Source: Galerina marginata (taxonomy: Eukaryota; Basidiomycota; Agaricomycetes; Agaricales; Galerinaceae). Taken from it: a stretch of DNA of 64,000 bases. The position numbers and the translations under genes were made by a program. This document shows positions 30,397 to 42,100 of this stretch, one piece after another. The notes beneath the pieces were generated by a model, which saw only the letters and a list, made by a program, of their open reading frames with translations, did no database searches and had not been told where the DNA came from. The stretch spans positions 372,001-436,000 of the forward strand of contig JAECYW010000013.1 of NCBI GenBank assembly GCA_023014335.1. The letters run 5' to 3'. Each line of letters begins with the position of its first letter. Position 1 is the first letter of the stretch.

Positions 30397-32213
30397 CTAC
30401 TGCACGACGCATTGTATTTGTGCTATGTACGTCAGCTTTTCTTTCATTTTGCGCAAAAACTTCCCCGCATTAGTGTCGTGAACGGTTATCCCTTCATCAA
30501 CCAATTCCCTCTGGATCTGAAGAGGACCTGGATTATTTCGGTGTGTGTCAGCGCGTTCTAGAAAGACATTGATGATGTCCCATGCAGACGTCGAGTTTCC
30601 TGAAAATCGATGAACCTCGGCACCCATATCAAGCATGGTCTTCCAATGTGTAGATCGCATTTCTACTTCGTGTCGCTCGTCCGCTTCGGCGGGGACTATT
30701 CCGCAGTTCGTTGTCGCAAGAATAACTTTATTCAGCGCTGCATTTCCACATATTCGGGAGAAAATTCCCAGGTTTCTACGTGCTGTACCAGTAAAACGCT
30801 TGAGGGATATGTCGTGTAGGTAGAGAACTCCGACAATGACCATTTTTTTACGGTAACTTAGATGGAAAGTTAGCACATTCGTGGATGCAGAGCGGTTAGC
30901 GTGTTCCACTCACGATTCAGCCAGCCATGTAGCAATGTTTTCCAGGACGTGTACATCCTCCGTGAAAGTGTCATTAAAACCAGGGGTGTCAACAAGGACC
31001 AGGCGATAGCCTTTGAGATGTGGGAAGCCAGGAATCGGATCGATAATCACAGGTTGCAACTTGGTGGTACAGGAAGTCAAGTTGTGGCCGACTTCCAGCT
31101 CCTCCTTGTTCAGAGCAGTGTTTATGAACTACAAGAATCGTAAAAGTTTGTTGGAAGAAATAATCAATCTACGCTACACACCGTGCTTTTTCCCGCACCG
31201 GTTGGACCCAAAATACTAAAATCAGCATCAATCGCGAGTGTTTTAAATGAAGGAAATCGAGGGTGACAGACGGGATTACGATATCTGTCTTCTTTCCGCT
31301 TTCCAGGACGGCATCGATCAACGTTTCTACGTGGCGGGTTTGAGCTTGGAGTAAATATTTACTTGTTTGTGAATGCGATAGCAGGGATACAAGGCGTTCC
31401 AAAGTCGGTTTTTTCGGCGCTTCAGCAAGTCGGAGAAAGACTTCGATAATCTGCCACGCAGATCTAGAGTCCCCCTGAAAGTGGTGTACCTCGCCGCCTC
31501 CTTCGAGCAAACTTTTCCAGAATGTGTTTGTCAGATCACTTTTCCGTAGTTCGCGAGCGTTGTCGGTGAGCGTTGCCCAGTTCGTGGTTGCAAGGACGAC
31601 CTTTGTGAGGCTCGCTTCTTTGCACAGGCGGCTAATCATCTCGAGGTTCCTGCGGTCTCCACCCGTGAACCGGTCCTGGGACACGTCGTAGAGGTAGATA
31701 ATCCCGCCAATGTTCATATTTTTGCGGTAGCTGGAGTGTGATTTTTGATGGTACATTTGTGTTTGCAAATAGCACTTCACTCACGACTTTTTGAGCAATG
31801 CCAGAAGGCCATTCAAAATGTCTTCGTCGTCCTCATAGGTACCATCAAGACCTGGGGTATCAACCAGGACTAAACGGTAGCCTTTGAGGTCCGGGAACCC
31901 TGGGATTGTATTGACAACAACGGGGCAAGAGGAAGAGGAAGTTGTACAAGTAGTCAAGTCGTGACCAACTTGCAGAAGCTCTTTCCCCACAGCAACGTTT
32001 ATGAACTATAGCCACTTAGAAAGCATCGCCATAGACAAAGAACGAGCGGACATACTGTGCTCTTCCCAGCGCCAGTAGGACCTATGACACTAGAAGGAAA
32101 GAGAAACTTAAATCTTGATAGTTTTACGGAAACTTAATAAAAACACACGGGATCACGATATCTCCTGCATCGCCTGGGTTACTGATATGGACTTTCTTGC
32201 TCCTTCTCGGCAT
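30397..32213 (-). CDS. Double-GTPase fusion (two tandem AIG1-like G domains), CaaX tail
   Basis: Seven exons (32213-32149, 32089-32056, 32005-31785, 31730-31272, 31215-31182, 31128-30914, 30856-30397), every phase consistent, 495 residues. G domain 1: DIVIPVIGPTGAGKST, DTPGLDG, YRKNMNIGGIIYLYDVS, ATTNWA. It runs without a stop through a linker (YLLQAQTRHVETLIDAVLES) into GKKTDIVIPILGPTGAGKST, then DTPGFND, YRKKMVIVGVLYLHDIS and ATTNCG. Each half keeps the same three family intron positions (two exact, including a 34-nt P-loop exon in both), so the fusion arose by genomic duplication. There is no in-frame Met between the halves from which domain 2 could start alone. It ends CVVQ, the same CaaX box as copy A with different codons. 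Function unknown; intramolecular G-domain pairing, as in dimerising GIMAPs, is an attractive inference. Confidence 0.88.
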
Positions 32214-32675
32214 CTGCGACTGCGATGTAGGATCGATTGGGAATGCTGGATGTTAAGGTATGAGAAAGTACTTATGTTTCAAGCCATGTTCAATAAGGAC
32301 CAAAGATTGCATGGGCAACGTTTAGAGCATGGCTGCTTCATGTTGACGACCACGTTGTATTCGCATGAGTAGTTTCTATATATTCTCTGGATGGGCATCA
32401 ATGTGGTCACACAGCGTTGGCCATCCCATTTCCAGTAATGTACACGTGGTGTACGGTGTGTTGTCCAGTGAGCAACTTGAACTTCGAGTTGGAATAAAAT
32501 TCCTTGCAACCAGTTACTTCGTTGTAAATATCAGTTTGTTGTAAGTATAAAGGAGTATAAAGGGAAATCCAGCCATTCAATAATTCATTTAAACAATAAT
32601 TGGAAGTCGCAAAATCGCTGCCCCAAGGGAACACGCCAGGCAGGCTTCAAAGGCTAGCGGTCACTGACTCTGATG
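32214..32675. other. Intergenic between GTPase genes
   Basis: About 460 bp holding the promoter of the double GTPase and the end of copy E. If the possible tail intron of copy E is used, its last exon extends to about 32590. Confidence 0.5.
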
Positions 32676-33815
32676 TTAAGACATCGAATCGGCTATTCTG
32701 CAGACACTCACATAGAACCCAATCCACTTCAAAACCCGCTGCGGAAGAGACATCTTTATTGCCTGTATCTGCGCCTTGAGTTTGACGATGTTTGCCCGAG
32801 CCTCATCAAGCTTTGTTTTCGCTGAAGGGTCTCCATCTTCCGTTATCGTAGCTTCCAACATCGTGATTTTCTTGTGTGTTTCGAGAGTCTGCTGTAGAGT
32901 GAGGAGTAACGCTTGACCTGCCTCTGTCTCTGGTATGCGCAACCGACGGTCGACCATCTCCGTTTGGATTAGAAGAGCTGGTCGTTGTTTTCCTTCAAGG
33001 TTTTTGAGAAAGACATTGATAATTTCCCAAGCTGAATTCCGATCTCGCAGGAATCTGTGCACTTCGGCCCCCTGGTCGATCAGATGTTTCCAATGTACAG
33101 TCTTCAATTCCCTTTCACGTCGTTCGTGAACCTCGACGGTATCAGATTCGGTATACCAGCTTGTGGTTAACAGAACAACCTTATTGAGGGCAGCATCCCC
33201 ACACAGGTGGTGAAACATATCTAAATTCTTGTGTGCTGTGCCAGTGAAGCGCTTGATGGATATGTCGTGAAGATAGAGGACCCCACCAATGACCATCCCC
33301 TTGCGGTATCTTGGGTGCAGCAATTAGATGGGTTGATAAGTGCAAATGTAAGGTTCCACTCACGATTTTGCCAGCCATTTCGCAATTTGCTTCAAGATTT
33401 GTACGTCGTCCACAAAAGTGTCGTCAAAGCCGGGGGTATCAACCAAGACTAAGCGGCGGCCACTGAGCGCAGGAAACCCAGGAATGGGATAGATGACAAT
33501 GGGGCAAACTTTGCTGGTGGCGGAATTCACGCTGTGGCCAACTTCCAATCGGTCTTCTTGTAAGGCAGTATTGGCGAACTACCGCCCTTCGAATTGAGTG
33601 ACAATGCTGTAGGTAAATTCGAGGCGACGCACCGTGGTCTTCCCAGAGCCAGTTGGGCCCATAATACTGGTCAAGTCGGCATTATGACGTGTTTATCTCT
33701 GGTAGACAGGGACGCACGGAATGACAATGTCTGATTCTTTTCCGTCTTTCAGGATATCAACGTCGGCGATCTCTGCGTTACGACTTTGAGGTCTCTTCAT
33801 GGGTTTTTCGGTCAT
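32676..33815 (-). CDS. P-loop GTPase E (AIG1-like) with C-terminal coiled coil
   Basis: Four exons (33815-33718, 33666-33633, 33578-33364, 33309-32676), phases consistent, 326 residues. Features: ESDIVIP, G1 GPTGSGKTT, DTPGFDD, YRKGMVIGGVLYLHDIS, a LTTSWY segment in the G4 position, LRIPETEAGQALL, a coiled coil (TKLDEARANIVKLKAQIQAI) and a hydrophobic tail LPQRVLKWIGFY. As in copy B, GTGAGT follows the GFY codons, so an alternative 3' exon is possible. It is most similar to copy B in layout. MTEKP at 33815 was chosen as start because it matches the short leaders of the sister genes; Met at 33887 is also in frame. Confidence 0.86.
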
Positions 33816-34595
33816 CTGAGTTGGATGGTTGAGCGGTGGGATTAGGTGTAAAGAGGAGTCGGGTCGTCTTGCTTGCTTTACCCTCACACGTTCCGGGTCA
33901 AAATGATGAAACGCGAATTCGAGAACTTGAACACATGTCTATAAACCACGACGCACCCGCATTGCCATTCGTTTTTGATATCTGTAAGCCCAAAACTAGA
34001 CGTTATAATGCTGCAAGATAGATATGACAGTCTTCGAAGAGATCAGCCGCAAATTCATACCACGAATCAATTTTTGTGTTCATTGGCCACCAGTCTGTCA
34101 ACTTGCAGGATCCGAAGCCAGAACCAGTGACAGGGAGATAGTCCCATAATAGGAGGAAATTGAAAATTTGAATGCACCGTTTTTGGACTATAGCAGCGTA
34201 GTAAAGTGTTGACAAGGAGCAGCTTCCCAACACACAGTTCAAGTTGATATTGCAGTACTTAACTTGAAGTTATCCCCCGATGTGTTTTGAGTTTTTGAGT
34301 GCATTTCGAGTCACAGTAGATGAAACCGAGTTAAAGACTAGCCACTCAGGCAAGCACAAGGACCGCAGTACGGCTGTTATACAGAATAGTATACTGGACG
34401 ATGGACTGTGATATGAACGTAAGTGATGAAAATTGGACGAAATTAGACTCGGAGTCTCGGAGAGACTTAATTCGGACTTTTAATTTCTCCTAAATTGGGG
34501 CAACAATCTATTATCTCAGTGGCACTCACTGAAAGTGACAACTATCCAATCTTTCTAAATCACAAGCCTGTAGTCCGTCTCAGATTGCAATCGAT
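33816..34595. other. Intergenic between GTPase E and ARPC2 (divergent)
   Basis: 780 bp, right border of the GTPase island. No supportable gene; a short minus frame at 34003-34242 has no recognisable features. Confidence 0.55.
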
Positions 34596-35770
34596 ATGAT
34601 TCTCCTAGAGGTTCGTGTTCTGGAGTAGCGATTGGATGTTAGATACTTATTTATTCGTTGTGCAGCCGCATAACGCCATTATCCAAACAACCATCTTGGA
34701 GAAACTTCAAAAGTAAACTATGATCTCGAAAGCCTTCTCTTCATTTCAATCTCACATGTATAAGGCCTGGCTCTCTAGATGTCGTTTTTGTTGACTATGA
34801 CAATGTGCGATTTCATTTGTCAACGCCGGAACGCAAGACGGTCTTACTGCTCTCGATGAATATCCGCTGCTGGGATGAGCTCGTTCAATTCGGCGCGCTT
34901 GATATACTGAAGAGAGAATATGGGTCCCTCCTTGCTAGTCAAGTAGAGCCAGATTACAATGTCAGCCTGGAGATTGATCTGGAACAGGCCCCTACGGATC
35001 CTGGTAAGTAGTCGCAGAGTCATCTCTTAAAGCAACGTCAACTCATTGATCTATGAAGAGTCTCGTGAAGCATTCGTCATGTCTCTCTCGCTCCTAAAGC
35101 GTAACGCACTTGCAGCACCATTTGAACGCGGATTCGAAACACAGAAGCAGCTGGAATCGACAGGGGGTCAAGGGGAGCTAATGCAGGTTCATTACAGAGA
35201 TGAAGAGGCGATGTACATCCAGGCGGCTCCTGACCGCGTCACTGTCATATTCTCGACTGTTTTCCGGGAAGAGACCGATAGGATTTTTGGTAAAGTGTTC
35301 CTTCAGGTATGACCAACACTTGGAGTGTTGCTTTGTGTGTTTATTTGCCATTCAGGAATTCGTAGACGCTCGTCGCCAACCTTCCATTCAGAACGCCCCT
35401 CAAGTGCTGTATTCAAGCCGTGATCCTCCTCTAGAAATTCGTCACGTTCCTGGTCTGAGGAACAGTGAAGAAATTGGTTATGTCACCTTCGTTCTTTCCC
35501 CCCGCCATTTTACGAAATCCGTCGCACCCAGCACAATATCTCATATCCAGCTGTTCCGCGACTATTTACATTATCACATCAAGTGCTCCAAAGCATACAT
35601 GCATTCCAGAATGAGGCATCGGGTTACCGAATTTCAGAAGGTCCTCAATCGGGCAAAGACCGAGGTGGCGACCACGGAGAGAAAAACCGCGAGGTACGTT
35701 TCTTACCTTCTGCCATTTCAGACGTATGCCTAACTTTCGGTACAGTGGAAGAACCATGGTATCTCGATGA
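34596..35770 (+). CDS. ARC35: Arp2/3 complex subunit 2 (p34)
   Basis: Six exons (34596-34610, 34666-34712, 34765-35003, 35059-35306, 35356-35693, 35746-35770), phases consistent, 303 residues. The protein starts [20 protein letters not shown] and includes [80 protein letters not shown] and [20 protein letters not shown]. This is the ARPC2 scaffold that, with ARPC4, forms the core contacting the mother actin filament in branched actin nucleation at endocytic patches. The first exon is only 15 nt. Confidence 0.96.
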
Positions 35771-36163
35771 TGTTTTGCATTGCTTACTCTAAGAATTGCA
35801 TGTACCCTAAGCTATGAATGGACTCGGTGTAACGCGATAAGAAATCCCTTCTATTTAAGCAAATGAATGTGCTTCGAGGTGACCTTCGGCTTGCTCAAAA
35901 CGCTCGGGTGCTCCGCCACCTTTAAGGAGTGGGATGCCGTGTGAACGGTGAGAGGAATTCCCGAGGTCAAAACGCCAGGGAGGCCATTCATCGGAAGGAA
36001 AGCCTTGACCCTATCTGCTGAGGTAAGCAACATCGCAGAATTTTGGGGGCCGATCATAACTCTGTCCCCAGTTTCGGGATATGAACGCAACCCATTCCTC
36101 TTCCTCCTTTCTTCCTTCTTTCCCGCTCATTGCTTGCTTCCCGTTCCCAACGACTAGCTAGCC
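35771..36163. promoter_or_regulatory. ARPC2-ACC1 intergenic region, ACC1 promoter
   Basis: 390 bp between tandem genes. The last ~70 bp before the ACC1 ATG is a pyrimidine-rich tract (TTCCTCCTTTC-type), common just upstream of highly expressed fungal genes. No other feature seen. Confidence 0.45.
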
Positions 36164-39100
36164 ATGTCGGCTTACGACCACTCTCGCGTTCAACAGTACA
36201 TCGGTATGACGCGTGTTCTTGCATTCCTTGCCCTACTGAACCGTTTCGTGTAGGTGGTAACTCGCTGGACACAGCATCGCCTAGCAGCGTTTACGATTTC
36301 GTCGCAGCACACGGCGGTCATACCGTCATAACAAAAGTATGCTTATTTTTCTCTGTGTTTCACCTTCCTTGTTGAAGCCAGTTTGTATAACTAGGTTCTC
36401 ATTGCAAACAACGGTTCGGGTGATATTCTATTAATTGAACCGCTCTAACCCCGCGTTTTCAGGCATCGCTGCCGTCAAGGAAATTAGATCTATTCGACAA
36501 TGGAGTTACGAAACGTTTGGCCGCGAAAGAGCTGTCGAATTCACCGTAATGGCTACTCCGGAAGATCTGAAAGTGAATGCCGAATATATCAGGATGGCGG
36601 ACCGCTATATTGAAGTACCAGGAGGCAGCAACAACAACAACTACGCCAACGTTGATCTCATCGTCGACGTTGCCGAACGCGCAGGCGTCCACGCCGTATG
36701 GGCAGGATGGGGTCATGCTTCCGAGAATCCGCGTTTACCGGAAAGCCTTGCCGCAAGTAAACACAAGATTGTTTTCATTGGCCCTCCTGGCAGTGCTATG
36801 CGGAGCTTGGGAGACAAGATTTCGAGCACGATCGTTGCACAAAGCGCCGGCGTACCCACTATGCCATGGTCTGGCACTGGCATCGTAGACACCACTCTAT
36901 CAGAGGCTGGTTACGTGACGGTTCCCGACAAAGCTTATTCTGATGCTTGCGTAACTTCCGTTGAGCAAGGATTGCAGAAGGCTGAGCAAATTGGTTGGCC
37001 TGTCATGATTAAGGCTAGCGAAGGCGGAGGAGGAAAGGGAATCCGCAAAGTCGAGCAACCAGAAGCATTCAAGAACGCGTATCATGCTGTGGCCGGAGAA
37101 ATCCCGGGTATGTTGTTCCTTTCGACTATTAGGCAATAGTCTGATGATTTGCAGGTTCTCCCATATTCATTATGAAACTTGCGGGTCAGGCACGCCACTT
37201 GGAGGTCCAGCTTCTTGCAGACCAGTACGGGAACGCCATCTCTCTCTTTGGACGTGATTGTTCCGTTCAGCGTCGACATCAAAAAATTATTGAGGAGGCA
37301 CCAGTCACCATCGCCAAGGAAGAGACTTTTGAAAAGATGGAACGAGCTGCTGTGCGCCTTTCGAAGCTTGTCGGCTATGTTAGTGCCGGCACAGTTGAAT
37401 GTATGCTGTTTTTATCTCTCTCTTTACGTGTAAAATACTTATGGTAACTATCTCAAGACCTTTACAGTCATTCTGAGGACTACTTCTATTTCCTCGAGTT
37501 GAACCCACGTCTCCAAGTCGAGCATCCCACGACTGAAATGGTTTCTGGGGTCAATCTTCCTGCAGCACAACTTCAAATTGCTATGGGAATTCCCCTCCAT
37601 CGCATTCGAGATATTCGACAACTTTATGGCGTTGCACCGCATGGATCTTCCGAGATCGATTTTGACATGACAAATCCTGATTCTAATCGTCTCCAACGCA
37701 AACCCCGGCCAAAAGGACACGTCGTTGCTGTACGAATTACTGCTGAGAATCCCGATGCAGGTTTCAAACCCTCGTCGGGATCTTTGCAAGACCTCAACTT
37801 CCGTTCAAGTACAAATGTTTGGGGTTACTTCTCGGTCAGTACAGCCGGTGGATTACATGAATTTGCGGATTCCCAGTTTGGCCATATCTTCGCATACGGT
37901 GAGGAGAGAGGGGAGAGCAGAAAGAATATGATTGTCGCTTTGAAGGAACTGAGCATTAGAGGAGATTTCAGGACGACCGTCGAGTACCTCATCAAACTTC
38001 TGGAGCTGGAGGCCTTCAAGGAGAACACCATCACCACTGGATGGTTGGATTCTCTCATTAGCAACAAACTCACCGCAGAGCGCCCCGACGCAACTTTGGC
38101 TGTCGTTTGCGGGGCTGTCACGAAGGCATACCTGGCCTCTGAAGCATGCTGGACAGAGTACAAACGCATTCTCGATAAAGGTCAAGTTCCTGGACGCGAC
38201 GTTCTCCGCACAGTATTTGGCATCGATTTCATATACGAAAATACTCGCTATTCTTTCACTGCTGCACGGTCCTCATCCACCATCTGGACTCTCTACTTGA
38301 ACGGAGGTAGTACAATGGTCGGAGCTCGAGCTTTGGCAGACGGCGGGTTGCTCGTTCTTTTGGATGGGAAGAGTCACTCCATATACTGGCGAGAGGAAGT
38401 TGGCGCTCTCAGATTGATGGTTGACGCCAAGACCTGCTTAATCGAACAGGAAAACGACCCTACTCAGCTCAGAAGTCCAAGTCCCGGGAAACTTATCCGA
38501 TACTTCCTGGACAGCGGAGATCATATCAAGGCTGGCGATCAATATGCCGAAATCGAAGTAAGTCTTACTTTAAATACCGAGTCATCGGTTGGTTCATGCC
38601 AGTGCTATTAGGTCATGAAGATGTACCTACCTCTTGTTACATCTGAAGATGGTGTTGTCCAGTTGATTAAACAACCTGGAGTCAGCCTTGAAGCCGGAGA
38701 TATCTTGGGTATTCTGACCTTAGATGACCCAACACGCGTCAAACACGCAAAACCTTTCGAAGGCCTCCTTCCTCCAATGGGTTCTCCTGGCGTCATCGGC
38801 AACAAACCCCATCAAAGTCTTAGTCGCTGTATGGGTGTTTTGAATGATATTTTAGATGGCTTCGACAACCAGTCCGTCATGAACTCTACCCTCAAGGAGT
38901 TCATTGAGGTTTTGCATAATCCTCTGCTTCCTTATTCTGAAGTGAATGCCATCCTCTCCTCCCTGTCGGGTCGCATCCCGTCAAAATTGGAAGATAGTAT
39001 TCGTTCAGCCCTCGAAACCGCCAAAGCCAAAGGGGAAAACACCGAATTTCCTGCCGTTCGTATCAAGAAGTTAATCGACCATTATGCTCAGGACAACGTC

Positions 39101-42100
39101 TTGCCTCAGGACCGAGCCATGTTCCGCTCCAAGATTGCGGGGTTATATGATGTTGTAGAGCAGTACCTTGGAGGTTTGAAGGGCTATGCAACAGAAACCA
39201 TTGCAAACCTTTTATACCGCTACGAAGCTGCGGAAAAGCTGTTCGGTGGTAGCATCGAGGCTCGTGTCCTTGCACTTCGCGAACAGCACAAGGATGACCT
39301 CGATACCGCTGTCAGTCTAGTCCTCAGCCATATCAAAGTCCAGAGCAAGGCCAAGCTCGTTCTCGCCATTCTCGACTACGTGAAGAATAGTAGCTTCAAT
39401 GTGTCCAATCCCGAAAGTCGGCTTTACCAGGCCCTTCAGGGTCTCGCTGTTCTGGAAGCGAAGTAAGTGTTAACCTCTTTTTTCAAAGTCATTGTCCTTA
39501 CTTCGGCTTTCAGGTCATCCACGTCAGTCTCACTGAAGGCTCGTGAAGTGCTCATCCTTGGTCAAATGCCATCATACGAGGAACGACTCATTCAAATGGA
39601 AGCGGTGCTCAAAAATTCGGTTACCAACAATTACTACGGAGAATCTGGACATGCTCCAAGGGCGCCCTCCGCGGAAGTTCTTAGAGAACTCACCGACTCT
39701 CGCTATACGGTATATGATGTACTACCGTCGTTCTTCAACCATGAGGACTCCATGGTTAGACAAGGTTGGTCAAATGCCTCATTGACTTGTCCAGGTTTTG
39801 ACTTTTTTCGAAGCTGCGTTTGAGGTCTATGTTAGGCGTGCCTATAAAGCCTATTCCCTCCTCTCCATTGATTATGAAGAAGGCGACACACTGGATGATG
39901 GGGAAGTCCCCACCGTTGTAACCTGGCGGTTCAACCTTGGCCAATCGCATTCTCCTCCAGACACCCCGCGTCTGACTGTTGGGTATGTCTTCGTCTTACT
40001 TATGTTTTCTCCTCCTCACGACTCTTTCAGAAATGAACCCCGTCGAGCAGCTTCTGTTAGCGATTTGACCTACATGATCAATCGTCACCAATCCCAGCCA
40101 GTCCGCACCGGGGCAATTGCCTCCTTCCCCAATGTCACAGCGCTATCGAAAGGTTTTAATGCAGTGGTTTCCATGTTGCCTGCCTTCGATGCACGGGAAT
40201 TCTCGGAGCGACATGGCCCCAATAGCCAACCACCCAACGTTGTCAACATAGCTCTTCGTATTTTCCGCGAGGAGGATGATATGCCTGAAAGTGATTGGAA
40301 TAAGGAAGTGCTCAACTTCGTCAACAACCATGCTGAAATTCTTACTCGTCGTGGGGTTCGCCGGATTTCCATCCTTCTCTGCCGTCGCAGCCAATATCCG
40401 GTGTACTTCACCTTGCGTGACTTTGAGGGAGCCTGGAAAGAAGAGCAGGCCATTCGTAACATTGAACCTGCCCTCGCCTTCCAGTTGGAGCTTAGCCGCC
40501 TGTCCAACTACAACCTGAAACCATGTTTTGTTGAAGCAAAGCAGATTCACATATACCATGCCGTCGCACGCGAAAATCAGTTGGACAACCGCTTCTTCAT
40601 TCGTGCCCTTGTCCGCCCAGGCCGCCTACGTGGTTCGATGAGCACAGCAGAATACCTCATTTCTGAGACCGACCGCCTGGTGACGAGCATCCTTGACGCC
40701 CTTGAAATTGTCAGCGCCGAACATCGAAATGCAGATTGCAACCACATCTTTATGAACTTCGTCTACAACCTCGCTGTTGAGTACGAAGATGTACTGGCCG
40801 CCATCTCAGGCTTCGTTGAGCGCCACGGTAAACGCCTATGGCGTCTCCATGTTACTGGTTCAGAGATTAGGATAGCTCTTGAGGACAGCGAAGGCAACGT
40901 GACCCCCATACGCTGCGTTATCGAAAATGTATCTGGTTTCATTGTCAACTACCGCGGATATCAAGAAATCACTACTGATAAAGGAACTACCATCCTCAAG
41001 TCCATCGGCGAGAAAGGCCCTCTGCACCTTTTACCTGTTCATCAACCATACCCCACGAAGGAGTCTTTGCAGCCCAAACGTTACCAGGCACACCTGATTG
41101 GTACAACCTACGTCTATGACTTCCCAGACCTTTTTTCGAAGGCTTTGCACAACGTTTGGATCAAGGCCCGCAAGACTGATCCTTCTTTAGTTTTGCCCAA
41201 GGTTTTCTTGGAATCCAAGGAACTCGTCTTGGATGAACATGACAAACTTGCCGAGGTCGACAGGGCGCAAGGTAACAACACCTGCGGTATGGTGGGGTGG
41301 GTCTTCACCTTAAGAACCCCCGAATTCCCTCAAGGCCGAAAAGTTGTCGTCATCGCTAACGACATCACTTACAAGATCGGTTCTTTCGGTCCAGCTGAAG
41401 ATCAATTCTTTTATCTCGTCACCCAGTACGCTCGCGATCAAGGCCTGCCACGTATATATTTGTCGGCGAATTCTGGTGCTCGAATCGGGTTAGCTGAAGA
41501 AGCTCTTCCGTTGTTCTCTGCGGCCTGGAACGAACCTGAACGCCCTGAGAAAGGCGTCAGCTATCTCTATCTTACACCTGAAAACTACCTTAAACTCAAA
41601 GAGAAAGGCCCCGATTCTGTGAGGACCGTGGAGATTCAAGAAGCTGGCGAACGCCGTTACAAGATCACAGATGTTATCGGTCTGCAGGATGGTCTTGGTG
41701 TCGAATGCTTGAAAGGCTCTGGTCTCATTGCCGGAGAAACGTCAAGGGCTTATGACGACATATTCACAATTACACTCGTCACCGCTCGCTCAGTCGGCAT
41801 TGGTGCATATCTTGTCCGTCTCGGAGAACGTGCCGTCCAAGTCGAAGGCCAACCTATCATCTTGACCGGAGCTTCGGCTCTGAACAAGGTACTCGGACGA
41901 GAAGTCTATACATCGAACCTGCAACTCGGCGGTACTCAAATCATGTTCAAGAATGGAGTTTCTCATTTAACCGCTAGCAGCGACCTTCAAGGAGCCAGTC
42001 ACATCCTTGAATGGCTTTCCTATGTCCCTGAGATCAAGGACGGACCGCTTCCTATTCGCGCGACCCCCGATACCTGGGACCGCGACATCGACTACATGCC

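Noticed and set aside
30193..30561. Plus-strand 122-residue frame between GTPase genes
   Set aside because: It overlaps the 3' exon of the double GTPase in antisense and has no family features.
31169..31780. Calling the downstream half of the double GTPase a separate gene
   Set aside because: No in-frame Met lies between the DIVIP signature of the second domain and the end of the first domain, and exon phases run straight through.
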